Assembly (NCBI RefSeq): GCF_018324685.1
Contig: NZ_AP023354.1
Coordinates: 558,001 to 622,000 of the forward strand
Length of the DNA: 64,000 nucleotides
Source: Actinocatenispora sera
GTDB taxonomy: Bacteria > Actinomycetota > Actinomycetes > Mycobacteriales > Micromonosporaceae
Direction of reading: 5' to 3'
The notes beneath the pieces are model-generated. The model searched no databases and was not told the origin of the DNA. It saw only the letters and a list, made by a program, of their open reading frames with translations. Below are positions 1-8,802 of this stretch, one piece after another (positions within the stretch are counted from its first letter, which is position 1; each line of letters starts with the position of its first letter). Made by a program: the position numbers and the translations under genes.

Positions 1-1097
1 ATCAGTACCGCGACGATCGCGATCACCTGCGGACTGCGGGTGGGATGCCCGAGCGCCGCCAGCGAGACGCCGTGCAGACCGGAGAACTTGCTCGGCAGGT
101 AGACCAGCGCCGCGACCACGCAGAGCACCGCGGAGATCCCCGCCGAGATGAAGAACGCCCGGTTGATCGCCGCCATCCCGGACCGGTCCGACGGCCGCAG
201 CCGGGTGATGAACACCCCGATGATCGCCGTGACCACCCCGATCGCCGGCACGATCAGCGGGAACACGAGGCCCTCGGAACCGAACGCGGTGCGGCCCAGG
301 ATCAGCGCCGCGACCAGCATGACCGCGTACGACTCGAACAGGTCGGCGGCCATCCCGGCGCAGTCACCCACGTTGTCGCCGACGTTGTCGGCGATCGTCG
401 CGGCGTTGCGTGGGTCGTCCTCCGGGATCCCCTGCTCCACCTTGCCGACCAGGTCGGCGCCGACGTCTGCGGCCTTGGTGAAGATGCCGCCGCCGACCCG
501 CATGAACATCGCGAGCAGCGCGGCACCGAAACCGAAGCCCTCCAGTACGGTCGGGGCCTTGTCCCGGAAGATCAGCACGACGACGCCGGCGCCGAGCAGA
601 CCCAGCCCGACGGTCATGAAGCCGACCACGCCGCCGGTACGGAAGGCGATCTGCATCGCGCCCTCGCGGCTGCTGCGTGCGGCCGAGGCCACCCGCACGT
701 TCGCCCGAGTCGCGAGAGACATCCCCGCCCAGCCGATGAACGAGCTGAAGATCGCGCCGACCACGAAGAACGCGGACCGGCCGATGCGCACTTCCCAGCC
801 GCCCTCGTTGACCGGCAGTGCCAGCAGCAACAGCAGCGCGACGATCACGAAGATCCCCAGCGTGCGGAACTGCCGGCCGAGATACGCCGAGGCGCCTTCC
901 TGCACGGCGCCGGCGATCTCCTGCATCTTCGTCGTGCCCCGGTCGGTTGCCAACACCAACTTGACCAGGCCGGCCGCGAACCCCAACGCGACAAGCGCGA
1001 TCACCGCCGCGATCACCACGTACACCAGGTTGGTTCCGGTCAGGGACACGCTGCTCAGGGACAGGGTCTCGCCGCCAGTGGCGAGATTGGTGTCCAT
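1..1097 (-). CDS. hppA: Membrane-bound proton-translocating pyrophosphatase, N-terminal part (3' end outside window)
   Basis: Integral-membrane pyrophosphatase that couples PPi hydrolysis to H+ (or Na+) pumping. The ATG at 1097 follows an AGGAGG ribosome site. About 365 codons are inside the window; the family is usually 700-800 residues, so roughly the second half lies beyond the left edge. The family's acidic signatures are clear: DVGADLVGKVE near residues 208-218 and DNVGDNVGDCAGM near 238-250, both of which bind Mg-PPi, separated and flanked by hydrophobic helices. The residue that separates K+-dependent from K+-independent enzymes lies outside the window. The gene is downstream of the bldG pair on the same strand, separated by 422 bp, an arrangement I recall from Streptomyces. 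Very high confidence in the family. Confidence 0.95.
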   Translation of the reverse strand, partial: MDTNLATGGETLSLSSVSLTGTNLVYVVIAAVIALVALGFAAGLVKLVLATDRGTTKMQEIAGAVQEGASAYLGRQFRTLGIFVIVALLLLLALPVNEGGWEVRIGRSAFFVVGAIFSSFIGWAGMSLATRANVRVASAARSSREGAMQIAFRTGGVVGFMTVGLGLLGAGVVVLIFRDKAPTVLEGFGFGAALLAMFMRVGGGIFTKAADVGADLVGKVEQGIPEDDPRNAATIADNVGDNVGDCAGMAADLFESYAVMLVAALILGRTAFGSEGLVFPLIVPAIGVVTAIIGVFITRLRPSDRSGMAAINRAFFISAGISAVLCVVAALVYLPSKFSGLHGVSLAALGHPTRSPQVIAIVAVL

Positions 1098-1519
1098 CCG
1101 TCCTCCTGTACCACCGTCTGTGATCCGGCCCGGCCGGTCGGTCGGTCCGGTGCAACTCGCGGAGTGTATCGGGCCGATCGTGCCGAGACTCACAAGCCCA
1201 ACCCGCAGCATCCTGTGTCCCGGGCCACTGTGTTAATACGAACCGCATTACGGACTTACCACGTGGGCGGCCGCAATACCAGCCCCTACGCGTGATCTTC
1301 GATGGTGGTACGACCACTTGGCGCCGGACGGGCGAAACGCGTCGGCCGCGCCAGGGGCGCGCCAGGAGGCGCCGGGAAGCGGCCTCACGACGAGCCAGGA
1401 CGCGCCGGGAAACGGCCGAGCGATGGGCCGGGGACGGGCGAGAAACAGACCCGGCGGTGGGCCGGGACGTGCCAGGAAGCGGGCACGCCGCGGAGCGCAG
1501 GGCGTGCCGGGAGAACGGG
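1098..1519. other. Intergenic region between bldG pair and hppA: AT-richer promoter patch and degenerate repeats
   Basis: No convincing gene. At 1234-1250 there is an imperfect inverted repeat (TAATACG-AAC-CGCATTA) in an AT-richer patch, with a TATTAA -10-like hexamer on the minus strand; it is the best candidate for the hppA promoter and would leave a 5' UTR of about 130 nt. From about 1320 to 1515 the sequence is built of imperfect units containing GCCAGGA and GCCGGGAA, which look like decayed tandem repeats. Confidence 0.4.
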
Positions 1520-1963
1520 TCAGGCAGTGGGCCAGGACATCCGCACGGAGGTGCCGGCGCCGTCGCGGCGGGGCACTACCTGCAGGTCGTCGACCAGCCC
1601 GGTCAGCAGCGCCAGACCCATCCCGACCGCGACCGACGGCGCCGGGAACGAGGTGTCCGACTCGGCGACGAGTTCCACCGGGTCGGGCACCGAACCGGTC
1701 TCCGGCCTGGTCTCCGCCGGGCCGCGGTCGCTGACCCGCACGGTGAACCGGGCACCGTCGGCCATCTCGACCTTGACCAGTGCCTTCAACTGGTACAGCT
1801 GGTGCAGAGCAACGGCACGCGAGCAGGCTTCTCCCACGGCGAGGCGCACCTCGTCGAGCACCTCCTCGGCGACGCCGGCGCGCCGCGCCACCGCCACCGC
1901 CACCAGACGGGCAGTGCGGACATGCGCCGGCGCCGGCGAAAACTCCAGCCGTACCGTGGGCAT
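1520..1963 (-). CDS. RsbW/SpoIIAB-like anti-sigma factor paired with BldG
   Basis: A 147-residue GHKL-ATPase-fold protein, the usual size for the RsbW family. It should bind an alternative sigma factor and be released by the anti-anti-sigma factor BldG encoded 12 nt upstream. The N-box region (EVRLAVGEACSRAV, residues ~39-52) keeps the Glu but has Arg where the ATP/Mg-binding Asn is expected. The G-box (VGMGLALLTGLVDD, ~112-125) is normal. The bldG/anti-sigma order is the same as in Streptomyces coelicolor, where the partner gene follows bldG. Which sigma factor it binds cannot be read from the sequence. If the Asn is truly lost, kinase activity may be altered. Confidence 0.88.
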   Translation of the reverse strand: MPTVRLEFSPAPAHVRTARLVAVAVARRAGVAEEVLDEVRLAVGEACSRAVALHQLYQLKALVKVEMADGARFTVRVSDRGPAETRPETGSVPDPVELVAESDTSFPAPSVAVGMGLALLTGLVDDLQVVPRRDGAGTSVRMSWPTA

Positions 1964-1975
1964 CGCGGGCCGCCG

Positions 1976-2380
1976 CTATCTGTCGGTCGCCGGCGGAACG
2001 GCGTGCCCGCCGTCCGGCCGATCCTCCGAGCCACCGGGATCCGGCTCCACGGCAAGGGCCGCCTGTTCGGTCGGCACGATCGTGAAGATCCGGTCGAGGC
2101 CGGTGATCCGGAAGATCTTCAGGATCCGCTCCTGGTCGCACACCAACGCAAAACTGCCGGCCAGGGCCCGCATCCGCTTCAACCCACCGACCAGGACACC
2201 CAGTCCGGTGGAGTCGAGGAACTCGACCCCGCTGAGATCGACCACCAGATGCCGGGCGCCGTCCTCGACCAGCTGCACCAGCCGCTGCCGCAACTTCGGC
2301 GCGGTGTAGACGTCGATTTCTCCCGAAACCCGCAAAATCGTGCGATCGGCCACGGTACCCGTCTGCAACGACAGCTCCAT
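1976..2380 (-). CDS. bldG: Anti-anti-sigma factor BldG
   Basis: STAS-domain protein of 134 residues. It counters anti-sigma factors by partner switching, and in Streptomyces it is required for aerial growth and antibiotic production. The STAS phosphorylation motif [13 protein letters not shown] places the acceptor at Ser57, the same position as in S. coelicolor BldG. The signature segment [15 protein letters not shown] (~101-115) is typical of BldG orthologues. The C-terminus has a Pro/Gly/Asp-rich tail of about 20 residues that I regard as lineage-specific. The ATG at 2380 is preceded by GGGAGG. It is transcribed divergently from the helicase gene and is probably co-transcribed with the downstream anti-sigma gene. 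Confidence 0.95.
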   Translation of the reverse strand: MELSLQTGTVADRTILRVSGEIDVYTAPKLRQRLVQLVEDGARHLVVDLSGVEFLDSTGLGVLVGGLKRMRALAGSFALVCDQERILKIFRITGLDRIFTIVPTEQAALAVEPDPGGSEDRPDGGHAVPPATDR

Positions 2381-2576
2381 GCAGAACCTCCCTCAGCTCG
2401 ACCGCTCCGCTCACCGGCACTCTACCGACGTCAGCGACCCGCACCGTACCCGTCGAGCCTGTGGACCGAACAGGATCCGGACGCAGCGGTCCGGACGGGG
2501 CGGGCGGCCGGACGCCCCTGTCGTGCGGGCCTCGTGCCGGGCGCGCGGTGGCCGAGGGCGCGATGGTCGCACGGAC

Positions 2577-4931
2577 GTGGCAGAGTTTCTGCCAGTGGAC
2601 GCAAGGGACCTGCTGGCAAGGTTGACAGCCGGGCGCCACACCACCTCCGACGGCGCCGGGCCGGTGACGCATATCCGGCACCTGCCGGCGCGGGCCGGGC
2701 AGACCGAGCCGTGGCCCGACTGGGTGCCTGAGGCGCTGCGCAAGTCGCTCGCCGAGCAGGGGATCACCGCACCCTGGCGACACCAGATCGAGGCGGCACA
2801 GCTGGTGCGCGACGGGCACAGCACCGTGATCGCCACCGGGACCGCGTCGGGCAAGTCGCTGGCGTACCAGCTGCCGGTGCTCACCGCCCTGCTCGGCGAC
2901 CCCCGGGCAACCGCGCTCTACCTGTCGCCGACCAAGGCGCTCGCGGCCGATCAGCTGCGGTCCCTCGACGGGCTGCTGACCGGTGATCTCACCACCCTGA
3001 CCGCGGCCGGCTACGACGGCGACACCCCCCAGGCCGAGCGGGACTGGGTGCGGGCGCACGCCCGGCTCGTGCTGACCAACCCGGACATGCTGCACCAGGG
3101 CATCCTGCCGGGGCATCGGCGCTGGGCGACGTTCCTGCGCCGGCTGCGGTACGTGGTGGTCGACGAGTGCCACACCTACCGGGGCGTGTTCGGCTCGCAC
3201 GTGGCGCAGGTGCTGCGCCGGTTGCGCCGGCTGGCCGCGCACTACGGCGCCGCCGAGCCGGTGTTCGTGCTGGCCTCGGCCACGGTCGCGGAGCCGGCCA
3301 CCGCGGCCGGCCGGCTCACCGGCGGGCCGGTGCGCGCGGTCACGGAGGACCACTCGCCCCGCGCCGCGCGCACCGTGGCGCTGTGGGAGCCGCCGCTGCT
3401 GCCGCCGGACGCGGCCGCCGGCGAGCACGGCGCACCGGTCCGGGTCTCCGCCCTCACCGAATCCGCGACGCTGCTGGCCGACCTGGTCGCCAGCGGGGTG
3501 CGCACGATGGCGTTCGTCCGATCGCGGCGCGGCGCCGAGCTGGTCGCCGCGATCGGACGGCGGGCACTCGCCGAGGCGGTACCGGAGCTTGCCGACCGGA
3601 TCGCCGCCTATCGCGCGGGCTATCTCGCCGAGGAGCGTCGCGAGCTGGAGCGCGCGGTGCGCTCGGGTGAGCTGCTCGGCATCGCCGCGACCACGGCCCT
3701 GGAGCTCGGCGTCGACCTCGTCGGCCTCGACGCGGTGGTACTCGCCGGCTATCCGGGCACCCTGGCGTCGCTGTGGCAGCAGGCCGGCCGGGCCGGGCGC
3801 AGCGGCGCCGACGAGGCGTTGTGCGTTCTGGTCGGCCGAGACGACCCGCTCGACACCTACCTGCTGCACCACCCGGAGGCGATCTTCGACCGGCCGGTGG
3901 AGCAGACCGTGCTGGATCCGGCCAACCCCTACGTGCTGGGACCGCACCTGTGCTGTGCGGCGGCGGAACTGCCGCTCACCGTCCCCGACCTCGAGCTGTT
4001 CGGCGGCGAGATCGCGCGCTCCACCGTGGCCTCGCTGGCCGCCGCGCGGTCGCTGCGCGAGCGCCCGACCGGCTGGTACTGGACGCAACGTGGCCGGCCC
4101 CAGCTGAACCTGCGCGGCGGTTCCGGCGAACCGGTGTCGGTGGTGCGGGCGGGCACCGGGCGGCTGCTCGGCACCGTCGACGCCGACGCGGCGCACAGCC
4201 AGGTACACGCCGGTGCGGTCTACCTGCATCAGGGTGTCTCCTTCGTGGTCGACGAGCTGGACCTGGACGACGGCGTCGCGCTGGTGCATCCGGAGGCGCC
4301 GGACTGGACCACGCATGCCCGCGAGCAGACCGACCTCACCGTCGTCGGCACCGTCCGGTCGGTACCGGCGGGGCCGGTCACCCTGCAACTCGGTGTCGTC
4401 GACGTGACCAGCCAGGTCGTCTCCTACCAGCGGCGCCGCTCACCGAACGGCGAGTTCATCGACGAGCGACCGCTGGACCTGCCGCCGCGCCAGCTTCGTA
4501 CCGTTGCCGTCTGGTACACGATCGATCCGGCGGCGCTGGAAAGATCCGGGCTGGCCGAGGCGGACCTGCCGGGGTCGCTGCACGCCGCCGAACACGCCGC
4601 GATCGGGCTGTTGCCGCTGACCGCGACCTGCGACCGGTGGGACATCGGTGGCCTGTCCACCGCGCTGCATCCCGACACCGGCCTGCCCACCGTGTTCGTC
4701 TACGACGGGCACCCGGGTGGTGCCGGCTTCGCCGAGCGTGGCTTCGGTGCGGCCGCCCGCTGGCTGACCGCAACCAGGGACGCGATCCGGGCGTGCGGCT
4801 GCGAGTCCGGCTGTCCGTCCTGCGTACAGTCACCGAAGTGCGGTAACGGCAACGATCCGCTCGACAAGCCGGGTGCGCTGCGGGTGCTTGACCTGGTGCT
4901 CGGCGCGCTGCCGGGCGACCAGGATCGCTGA
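2577..4931 (+). CDS. DECH-box superfamily 2 helicase with C-terminal four-Cys domain (MrfA/YprA type)
   Basis: ATP-dependent DNA helicase of about 784 residues. Motif I (ATGTASGKS) lies near residues 87-95, the Walker B box is DECH (D196), and motif VI is QQAGRAGRSG. The C-terminal DUF1998-like module ends with a metal-binding Cys cluster (CGCESGCPSC...CGNG, ~739-761), as in Bacillus MrfA/YprA, a helicase linked to mitomycin-damage repair. I chose the GTG at 2577; an in-frame extension upstream would run into the bldG promoter and start region, and a GTG at 2595 is also possible. In many actinobacteria this helicase sits beside a Tad-like secretion locus, as it does here, but no mechanistic link is established. 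Confidence 0.92.
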   Translation: MAEFLPVDARDLLARLTAGRHTTSDGAGPVTHIRHLPARAGQTEPWPDWVPEALRKSLAEQGITAPWRHQIEAAQLVRDGHSTVIATGTASGKSLAYQLPVLTALLGDPRATALYLSPTKALAADQLRSLDGLLTGDLTTLTAAGYDGDTPQAERDWVRAHARLVLTNPDMLHQGILPGHRRWATFLRRLRYVVVDECHTYRGVFGSHVAQVLRRLRRLAAHYGAAEPVFVLASATVAEPATAAGRLTGGPVRAVTEDHSPRAARTVALWEPPLLPPDAAAGEHGAPVRVSALTESATLLADLVASGVRTMAFVRSRRGAELVAAIGRRALAEAVPELADRIAAYRAGYLAEERRELERAVRSGELLGIAATTALELGVDLVGLDAVVLAGYPGTLASLWQQAGRAGRSGADEALCVLVGRDDPLDTYLLHHPEAIFDRPVEQTVLDPANPYVLGPHLCCAAAELPLTVPDLELFGGEIARSTVASLAAARSLRERPTGWYWTQRGRPQLNLRGGSGEPVSVVRAGTGRLLGTVDADAAHSQVHAGAVYLHQGVSFVVDELDLDDGVALVHPEAPDWTTHAREQTDLTVVGTVRSVPAGPVTLQLGVVDVTSQVVSYQRRRSPNGEFIDERPLDLPPRQLRTVAVWYTIDPAALERSGLAEADLPGSLHAAEHAAIGLLPLTATCDRWDIGGLSTALHPDTGLPTVFVYDGHPGGAGFAERGFGAAARWLTATRDAIRACGCESGCPSCVQSPKCGNGNDPLDKPGALRVLDLVLGALPGDQDR

Positions 4932-4994
4932 GAACCGCCGGGGCCGGTGAGTGGGCGCGCCGACCGGTATCGGCGGTAGAGGGGACGGTGGGCC

Positions 4995-5996
4995 ATGGGC
5001 GAGCGCCCGGTCGCGGTGTTGGCGATGCGTGACGACCTGGTCGGGCAGATCTTCCCCGGCCCGGTGCTGGCACGGCTCACCGACCTGGTCGACTGCGACC
5101 CGGCGGCGATCTTCACCGACGCGGGCGCCCCACCACCGGCCCTGGCCGCGGCGCGGATCCTGATCACCGGTTGGGAAAGCCCGCAACTCGACGCCGCAGT
5201 GCTCACCGCCGCCCCCGGGGTGCGTCTCGTCGTGCACGCCGCCGGCTCGGTCAAGCAACTCACCACCCCGGAACTGTTCGCCGCCGGCGTCACCGTCTCG
5301 TCCGCGGTCGCGGTCAACGCCCGTCCGGTCGCCGAGTTCACCGTGGCGTCGATCGTGCTGGCCACCCGGCGGGTGTTCCGGTACGCGGCCGACTATCGCG
5401 CCGGAATCTCGCGACACGGCTATCCGGTCGGCGAGGACACCGGCCTGTACGGCCTGACGGTCGGGCTCGTCGGCGCCTCGCAGATCGGCCGGTTGGTGCT
5501 GGCCATGCTCGCCGACCACGGCGTCGAACTGCTCGTCTACGACCCCTTCCTGACGCCGGGCCAGGCCGCGGAGCTGGGTGCGACGGCGGTCGACCTGGAC
5601 ACGCTGTGCCGTCGCTCCGACGTGGTCACGGTGCACGCACCGGAGCTGCCCGAGACCTACCGGATGATCGACGAGCGACGGCTCGGGCTGCTGCGTGACG
5701 GGGCGGTGCTGGTCAACACCGCCCGCGGCGCGCTGGTGGACACCGAGGCGCTCGCCGCGCGCTGTGCCACCGGCCGCCTCGACGCGGTACTCGACGTCAC
5801 CGATCCGGAGCCGCTGCCGGTTGGGCATCCGTTGCTCGGGTTGCCCAACGTCCTGATCACGCCGCACCTGGCCGGCACGCGCGGTCGAGAGCTGCGCCGG
5901 TTCGGCGAGTTCGTCGTGTCCGAGGTGCACCGGTGGCTCTCCGGCGAGCCGCTGCTGGGCAGGGTGAATCCGGACGCGCTGAGTCACTCTGCCTGA
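4995..5996 (+). CDS. D-isomer-specific 2-hydroxyacid dehydrogenase
   Basis: NAD(P)-dependent 2-hydroxyacid dehydrogenase/reductase of 333 residues, a normal length. The Rossmann glycine motif (GLVGASQIG) lies near residues 155-163. The catalytic set is present: Arg in NTARGALVD (~237), the acidic residue in DVTDPEP (~265) and His in ITPHLAG (~287). The substrate cannot be inferred. The ATG at 4995 is 63 nt after the helicase stop, so the two may be co-transcribed; GAGGGG upstream is spaced about 10 nt. The gene is convergent with the Tad operon, and the last Tad-operon reading frame runs antisense through it without a stop. Confidence 0.9.
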   Translation: MGERPVAVLAMRDDLVGQIFPGPVLARLTDLVDCDPAAIFTDAGAPPPALAAARILITGWESPQLDAAVLTAAPGVRLVVHAAGSVKQLTTPELFAAGVTVSSAVAVNARPVAEFTVASIVLATRRVFRYAADYRAGISRHGYPVGEDTGLYGLTVGLVGASQIGRLVLAMLADHGVELLVYDPFLTPGQAAELGATAVDLDTLCRRSDVVTVHAPELPETYRMIDERRLGLLRDGAVLVNTARGALVDTEALAARCATGRLDAVLDVTDPEPLPVGHPLLGLPNVLITPHLAGTRGRELRRFGEFVVSEVHRWLSGEPLLGRVNPDALSHSA

Positions 5997-6473
5997 CCCG
6001 CGGCGCCACACCGACGGGCCGAGACGAGTCGCCGTGGCCCCGGCGTGCGGACCCGAACCGGTGGCAGGAACCGAACCAGTGGCAGGAACGATGCCACCGC
6101 CGTCGATGCGGACCGGGCCCGCCCTGGCGACCGCGGTCGCCACGCCGAACCGCGCGAGCACGGCGACCGGTGCCACCGCAGTCCCGACCGTGGCGTCCAG
6201 GCCGTCGAGCCGGCACCGGGTCAGCCGGGCGGAGTTCTCCCGCGCCAGCCGGGCGGCATGCGAGCAGGCGCTGGCCCTGCCCTCGATGGCGTGCCGGGCC
6301 GCCGCGAGTGCGGCGAAATCGGCCGCCGCCTGGGCTCGGTGGCGCGCCAGCACCGCCGCACCGAGCCAGGTGACTCCGCCGGCCAGCAGCAACACCGCGA
6401 GGCCGACCCCGAGCAACACGATCGTCGCGGAACCCTGATCGGTGGCGAGGCGCGAGCGTACCCGTCCCGTCAC
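5997..6473 (-). CDS. Helicase-neighbourhood TadE-like protein, 3' end unresolved
   Basis: Last gene of the Tad operon, overlapping the previous gene by GTGA at 6470-6473. After a short Arg-rich N-terminus and a DQGSAT motif there is one membrane helix (residues ~16-38), then ADFAALAAARHAIEG and an Asn-Ser-Ala-Arg/Cys region. This is the layout of the small TadE-like proteins encoded beside actinobacterial DECH helicases, which are usually only about 100-130 residues. After about residue 125 the frame enters a short in-frame 18-bp duplication (PATGSV twice, 6061-6089). It then finds no stop until about 4830, antisense to the dehydrogenase. The start and N-terminal 120 residues are credible; the end given here is arbitrary. 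A frameshift or lost stop is possible. Confidence 0.6.
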
Positions 6474-6970
6474 GGCACGACCCCGGGTTCGGCCTCGGCG
6501 ACCGCCGACCCGGACACCGTCAACGAGGACAGCACCGAGCCCAACGGAATCACCGGTGCCGTCACGGTGGCGCGCACCGACCGGCCGGTCGAAACCGACA
6601 CCTGCGCGTGCGCCGGGGCGGCGCGGGCACCGGCCGCGGCGCCATCGGCACCGCGGGCCGCCACGCGGGCAGCCTCCCGCGCGGCGTCGACGCATTCCAC
6701 TTTGGCGATCAGCGCGGCCACCGCGGTCAGCCCCACCAACAGCAGCAGTACGACTCCCGGCATGGCCACCGCGAACTCGGCCGTGGCCGCACCGCGCTCG
6801 CGTCTGGAACCCGGTGGCGCCACAGGCGCCGGCTCGTTGAGGCTCACCGCGCCCGCGGGGGCTGGCTCGCTCACCGGGCCGCCGGGGGCCGGCTCGTTGA
6901 CGCCCACGGGGCCCGCGGGGGCCGGCTGCTGCACCGGCCCCCGGCCGCGACGATCGTTCGTCACGGTCAT
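6470..6970 (-). CDS. TadE-like minor pseudopilin
   Basis: Protein of about 166 residues with a Pro/Ala-rich cytoplasmic N-terminus made of repeated NEPAP and SEPAPAG blocks (residues ~14-50). This is followed by a prepilin-like ERGAATAEFAVAMP segment and a single membrane helix, then a soluble C-terminal domain. In Tad systems TadE-like pseudopilins are processed by a prepilin peptidase and join the Flp pilus machinery. The gene starts directly after the DUF4244 stop; a GTG one codon upstream (6973) is an alternative. The repeated N-terminal blocks are encoded by near-identical DNA units, which suggests recent expansion. Family-level confidence is good; the role is inferred. Confidence 0.78.
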   Translation of the reverse strand: MTVTNDRRGRGPVQQPAPAGPVGVNEPAPGGPVSEPAPAGAVSLNEPAPVAPPGSRRERGAATAEFAVAMPGVVLLLLVGLTAVAALIAKVECVDAAREAARVAARGADGAAAGARAAPAHAQVSVSTGRSVRATVTAPVIPLGSVLSSLTVSGSAVAEAEPGVVP

Positions 6971-6973
6971 CAC

Positions 6974-7147
6974 TCAGCCCAGCGCCCGCTGGATGATGGC
7001 GGTCAGCGCCGACTGCACCGTCGACGACGTCAGTACCTTCAGCAGCAGGCCGGCGAAGGCCACCGCGGCGATCGTGCCGACGGCGTACTCCGCGGTGTTC
7101 ATCCCGGCGTCGCCCCGCAGGCGACGACGGATCCGTTGCAACAGCAT
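6974..7147 (-). CDS. DUF4244 small Flp-pilin-like protein
   Basis: A 57-residue ORF with a strong AAGGAGG ribosome site just before the ATG at 7147. It contains the DUF4244 signature GDAGMNTAEYAVGTIAAV: a Gly followed by Met and an invariant Glu-Tyr, then one hydrophobic helix, as in type IVb (Flp) prepilins. Cleavage would be expected after the Gly preceding MNTAEY. It probably forms the major thin-pilus subunit or a related secreted assembly. It lies between tadC and the TadE-like genes, the standard order in actinobacterial helicase-linked Tad loci. Confidence 0.88.
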   Translation of the reverse strand: MLLQRIRRRLRGDAGMNTAEYAVGTIAAVAFAGLLLKVLTSSTVQSALTAIIQRALG

Positions 7148-7210
7148 GGATTCCTCCTTGTCACTTGTCGTCCGGGCGGGACGGTCCCGACCCGGTGACC
7201 GCGGTCCCGT

Positions 7211-7960
7211 TCAGGGCAGGACCGCGCCCAACGTCGACGCGACGACCGGGACCAGGCCGCCGACGACGAACGCCGGAAGAAAGCAGAGGCCGAGCGGCAG
7301 CACCAGCAGAACGCTGGCGCGTTGCACGGTGGCCTCCTGTTCGTGCCTCTCGTTGGCGCGCAGATCCGCGGCGACCCGGCCGAACACCCGGGCGAGCCCC
7401 GCACCACTGTCGGCGCTGCGGACGGCAGCGTCCGCCAGCCGCTCCCCGCCGGGTATGTCGCGGACCACCAGCCAGGCCGTGGTCGGTGTGCTGCCCAGTG
7501 CGAGCGCGCGACCGACCTGAGCGAGGCGCTCCCCGAGCGGCCCGGCCAGCGCCGCGCCGACCGCGCCGGCCGCGGTCGCCGTCGGAGCACCGGCGGCCAA
7601 CGCGGACGCCAGCAGATCGAGGGCGAACGGCAGGTCCGCGGCGGCCCGACGGCGCATCCGCGCGACGGCCGGCGATTCGAACCGGCGAACCGCGAACGCG
7701 ACGCCGATCGCGACCACCAACCCGGCCAGCACCCCGACCCAGCCGGAAACCAGAACCGCCACCCCGAGACCTGCCAGCGGTGCCACCAGCACCATCGGAC
7801 GCCGGCGACGGGATCGACGATCGGGCGGCGTGGCCCGCGGCGCGACGCGCGACAGCCGTCCGGCGCTGCCACCGGAGCGGCGACCGACCAGCGCCACAAT
7901 CGCGGCGAGGCCGACCAGGCTGGCGGCCGCCACCACCGGGGCCCCGGCACCGGCCGTCAT
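7211..7960 (-). CDS. TadC-like type II secretion F domain membrane protein
   Basis: 249-residue polytopic membrane protein. It has N-terminal helices, a cytoplasmic GspF/T2SSF-like region around RRAAADLPFALDLLASALAAG (two blocks, ~108-128), then SGAGLARVFGRVAADLR, and a C-terminal helix pair. TadB and TadC together form the inner-membrane platform for Tad pilus assembly. The ATG at 7960 overlaps the tadB stop (ATGA), so translation is coupled. There is a gap of 63 nt to the DUF4244 gene, which has its own strong ribosome site, consistent with higher pilin synthesis. Confidence 0.85.
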   Translation of the reverse strand: MTAGAGAPVVAAASLVGLAAIVALVGRRSGGSAGRLSRVAPRATPPDRRSRRRRPMVLVAPLAGLGVAVLVSGWVGVLAGLVVAIGVAFAVRRFESPAVARMRRRAAADLPFALDLLASALAAGAPTATAAGAVGAALAGPLGERLAQVGRALALGSTPTTAWLVVRDIPGGERLADAAVRSADSGAGLARVFGRVAADLRANERHEQEATVQRASVLLVLPLGLCFLPAFVVGGLVPVVASTLGAVLP

Positions 7961-8802
7961 GTCGGCACCGCCGCGCCGGCCCGGGTCAGCCGAAGCGTCC
8001 AGGCAACACCGGCGAACTGCAGCGCCAACGCGACCACGGCGCAGCCGGCGCCGATTCCCGTGTGCCACAACAGGTGCAGCGGATGGGCACCGATCGCGTA
8101 GCCAAGGCCGATCCCGGCCAGGGGCAGCAAGGCCAGCAGCGCCGCGGTGACCCGGTTGCCGGCGGCCTGTGCCGCGGCTGTGCGGCGAAGCCGTTCGCGT
8201 TCGGACAGCTCGGTCTGCAGCCGGTCGAGCAGATCGGCCAGCGGTGCGCCGGTGCCGGCGGCAAGTCGCCAGGCGACCGCCAGGCGCGCGGTGATGTCCG
8301 CGCGGGACGGCTCGGCGTCGGTGGCCAGCACCGCGGCGGGGTCGTCCGGTACGACCGGGCCCGGTGCGGCCAGTGGCTCGACGTCGGTGCCCGCCAGACG
8401 TGGCCACACGTGGCCGAGTGCCTGGGACGGAGCGAGACCGGCCTGCAGATCGTCGGCGAGCGCTGTCACCGCGTCCAGGGCCGCGGCGCGAAGGCGGCCG
8501 GCCCGCTGGGCCGCTCGGCGCCGGAACATCAGGTACGCACCGAAACCGGAGTAGGCGCCGCACACCAGCGCCGCGACCGGGCCGGCGGTCGTCGCGCCGA
8601 CCAGCCCGCCAAGCAGTGCCGCGAGCGCCGCGCCGGTACGGGTCGAGCGGGTGACGGTGCGTCGGGCCCACCGAACGAGCCGAACCGCGGTGCTCGACGG
8701 CGTCGTCCGGATGCCGGCCATCCGGCGCCGGCCCCGCCGGCTCGGCAGCACGAGCAGCAGGGCGGCCCCGCCGAGGGTGAGGCCGGCGAGGAGTTCGGTC
8801 AT
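7957..8802 (-). CDS. TadB-like type II secretion F domain membrane protein
   Basis: 281-residue membrane protein with two N-terminal helices (one at residues ~2-18, one at ~55-75), a central cytoplasmic T2SSF-like domain (AALDAVTALADDLQAGLAPSQAL and the ...LADLLDRLQTELSERERLR region) and two C-terminal helices. The ATG at 8802 overlaps the tadA stop by four bases. A longer upstream frame exists but would lie inside tadA, so I reject it. It is the platform partner of the TadC protein. Confidence 0.85.
   Translation of the reverse strand: MTELLAGLTLGGAALLLVLPSRRGRRRMAGIRTTPSSTAVRLVRWARRTVTRSTRTGAALAALLGGLVGATTAGPVAALVCGAYSGFGAYLMFRRRAAQRAGRLRAAALDAVTALADDLQAGLAPSQALGHVWPRLAGTDVEPLAAPGPVVPDDPAAVLATDAEPSRADITARLAVAWRLAAGTGAPLADLLDRLQTELSERERLRRTAAAQAAGNRVTAALLALLPLAGIGLGYAIGAHPLHLLWHTGIGAGCAVVALALQFAGVAWTLRLTRAGAAVPT

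Noticed and set aside
1-1097. Assignment of the pyrophosphatase as K+-dependent or independent
   Set aside because: The deciding residues are outside the window.
1248-4388. Very long minus-strand frame across bldG and the helicase gene
   Set aside because: Arises from absence of stops in high-GC DNA; contradicted by BldG and helicase frames with known motifs.
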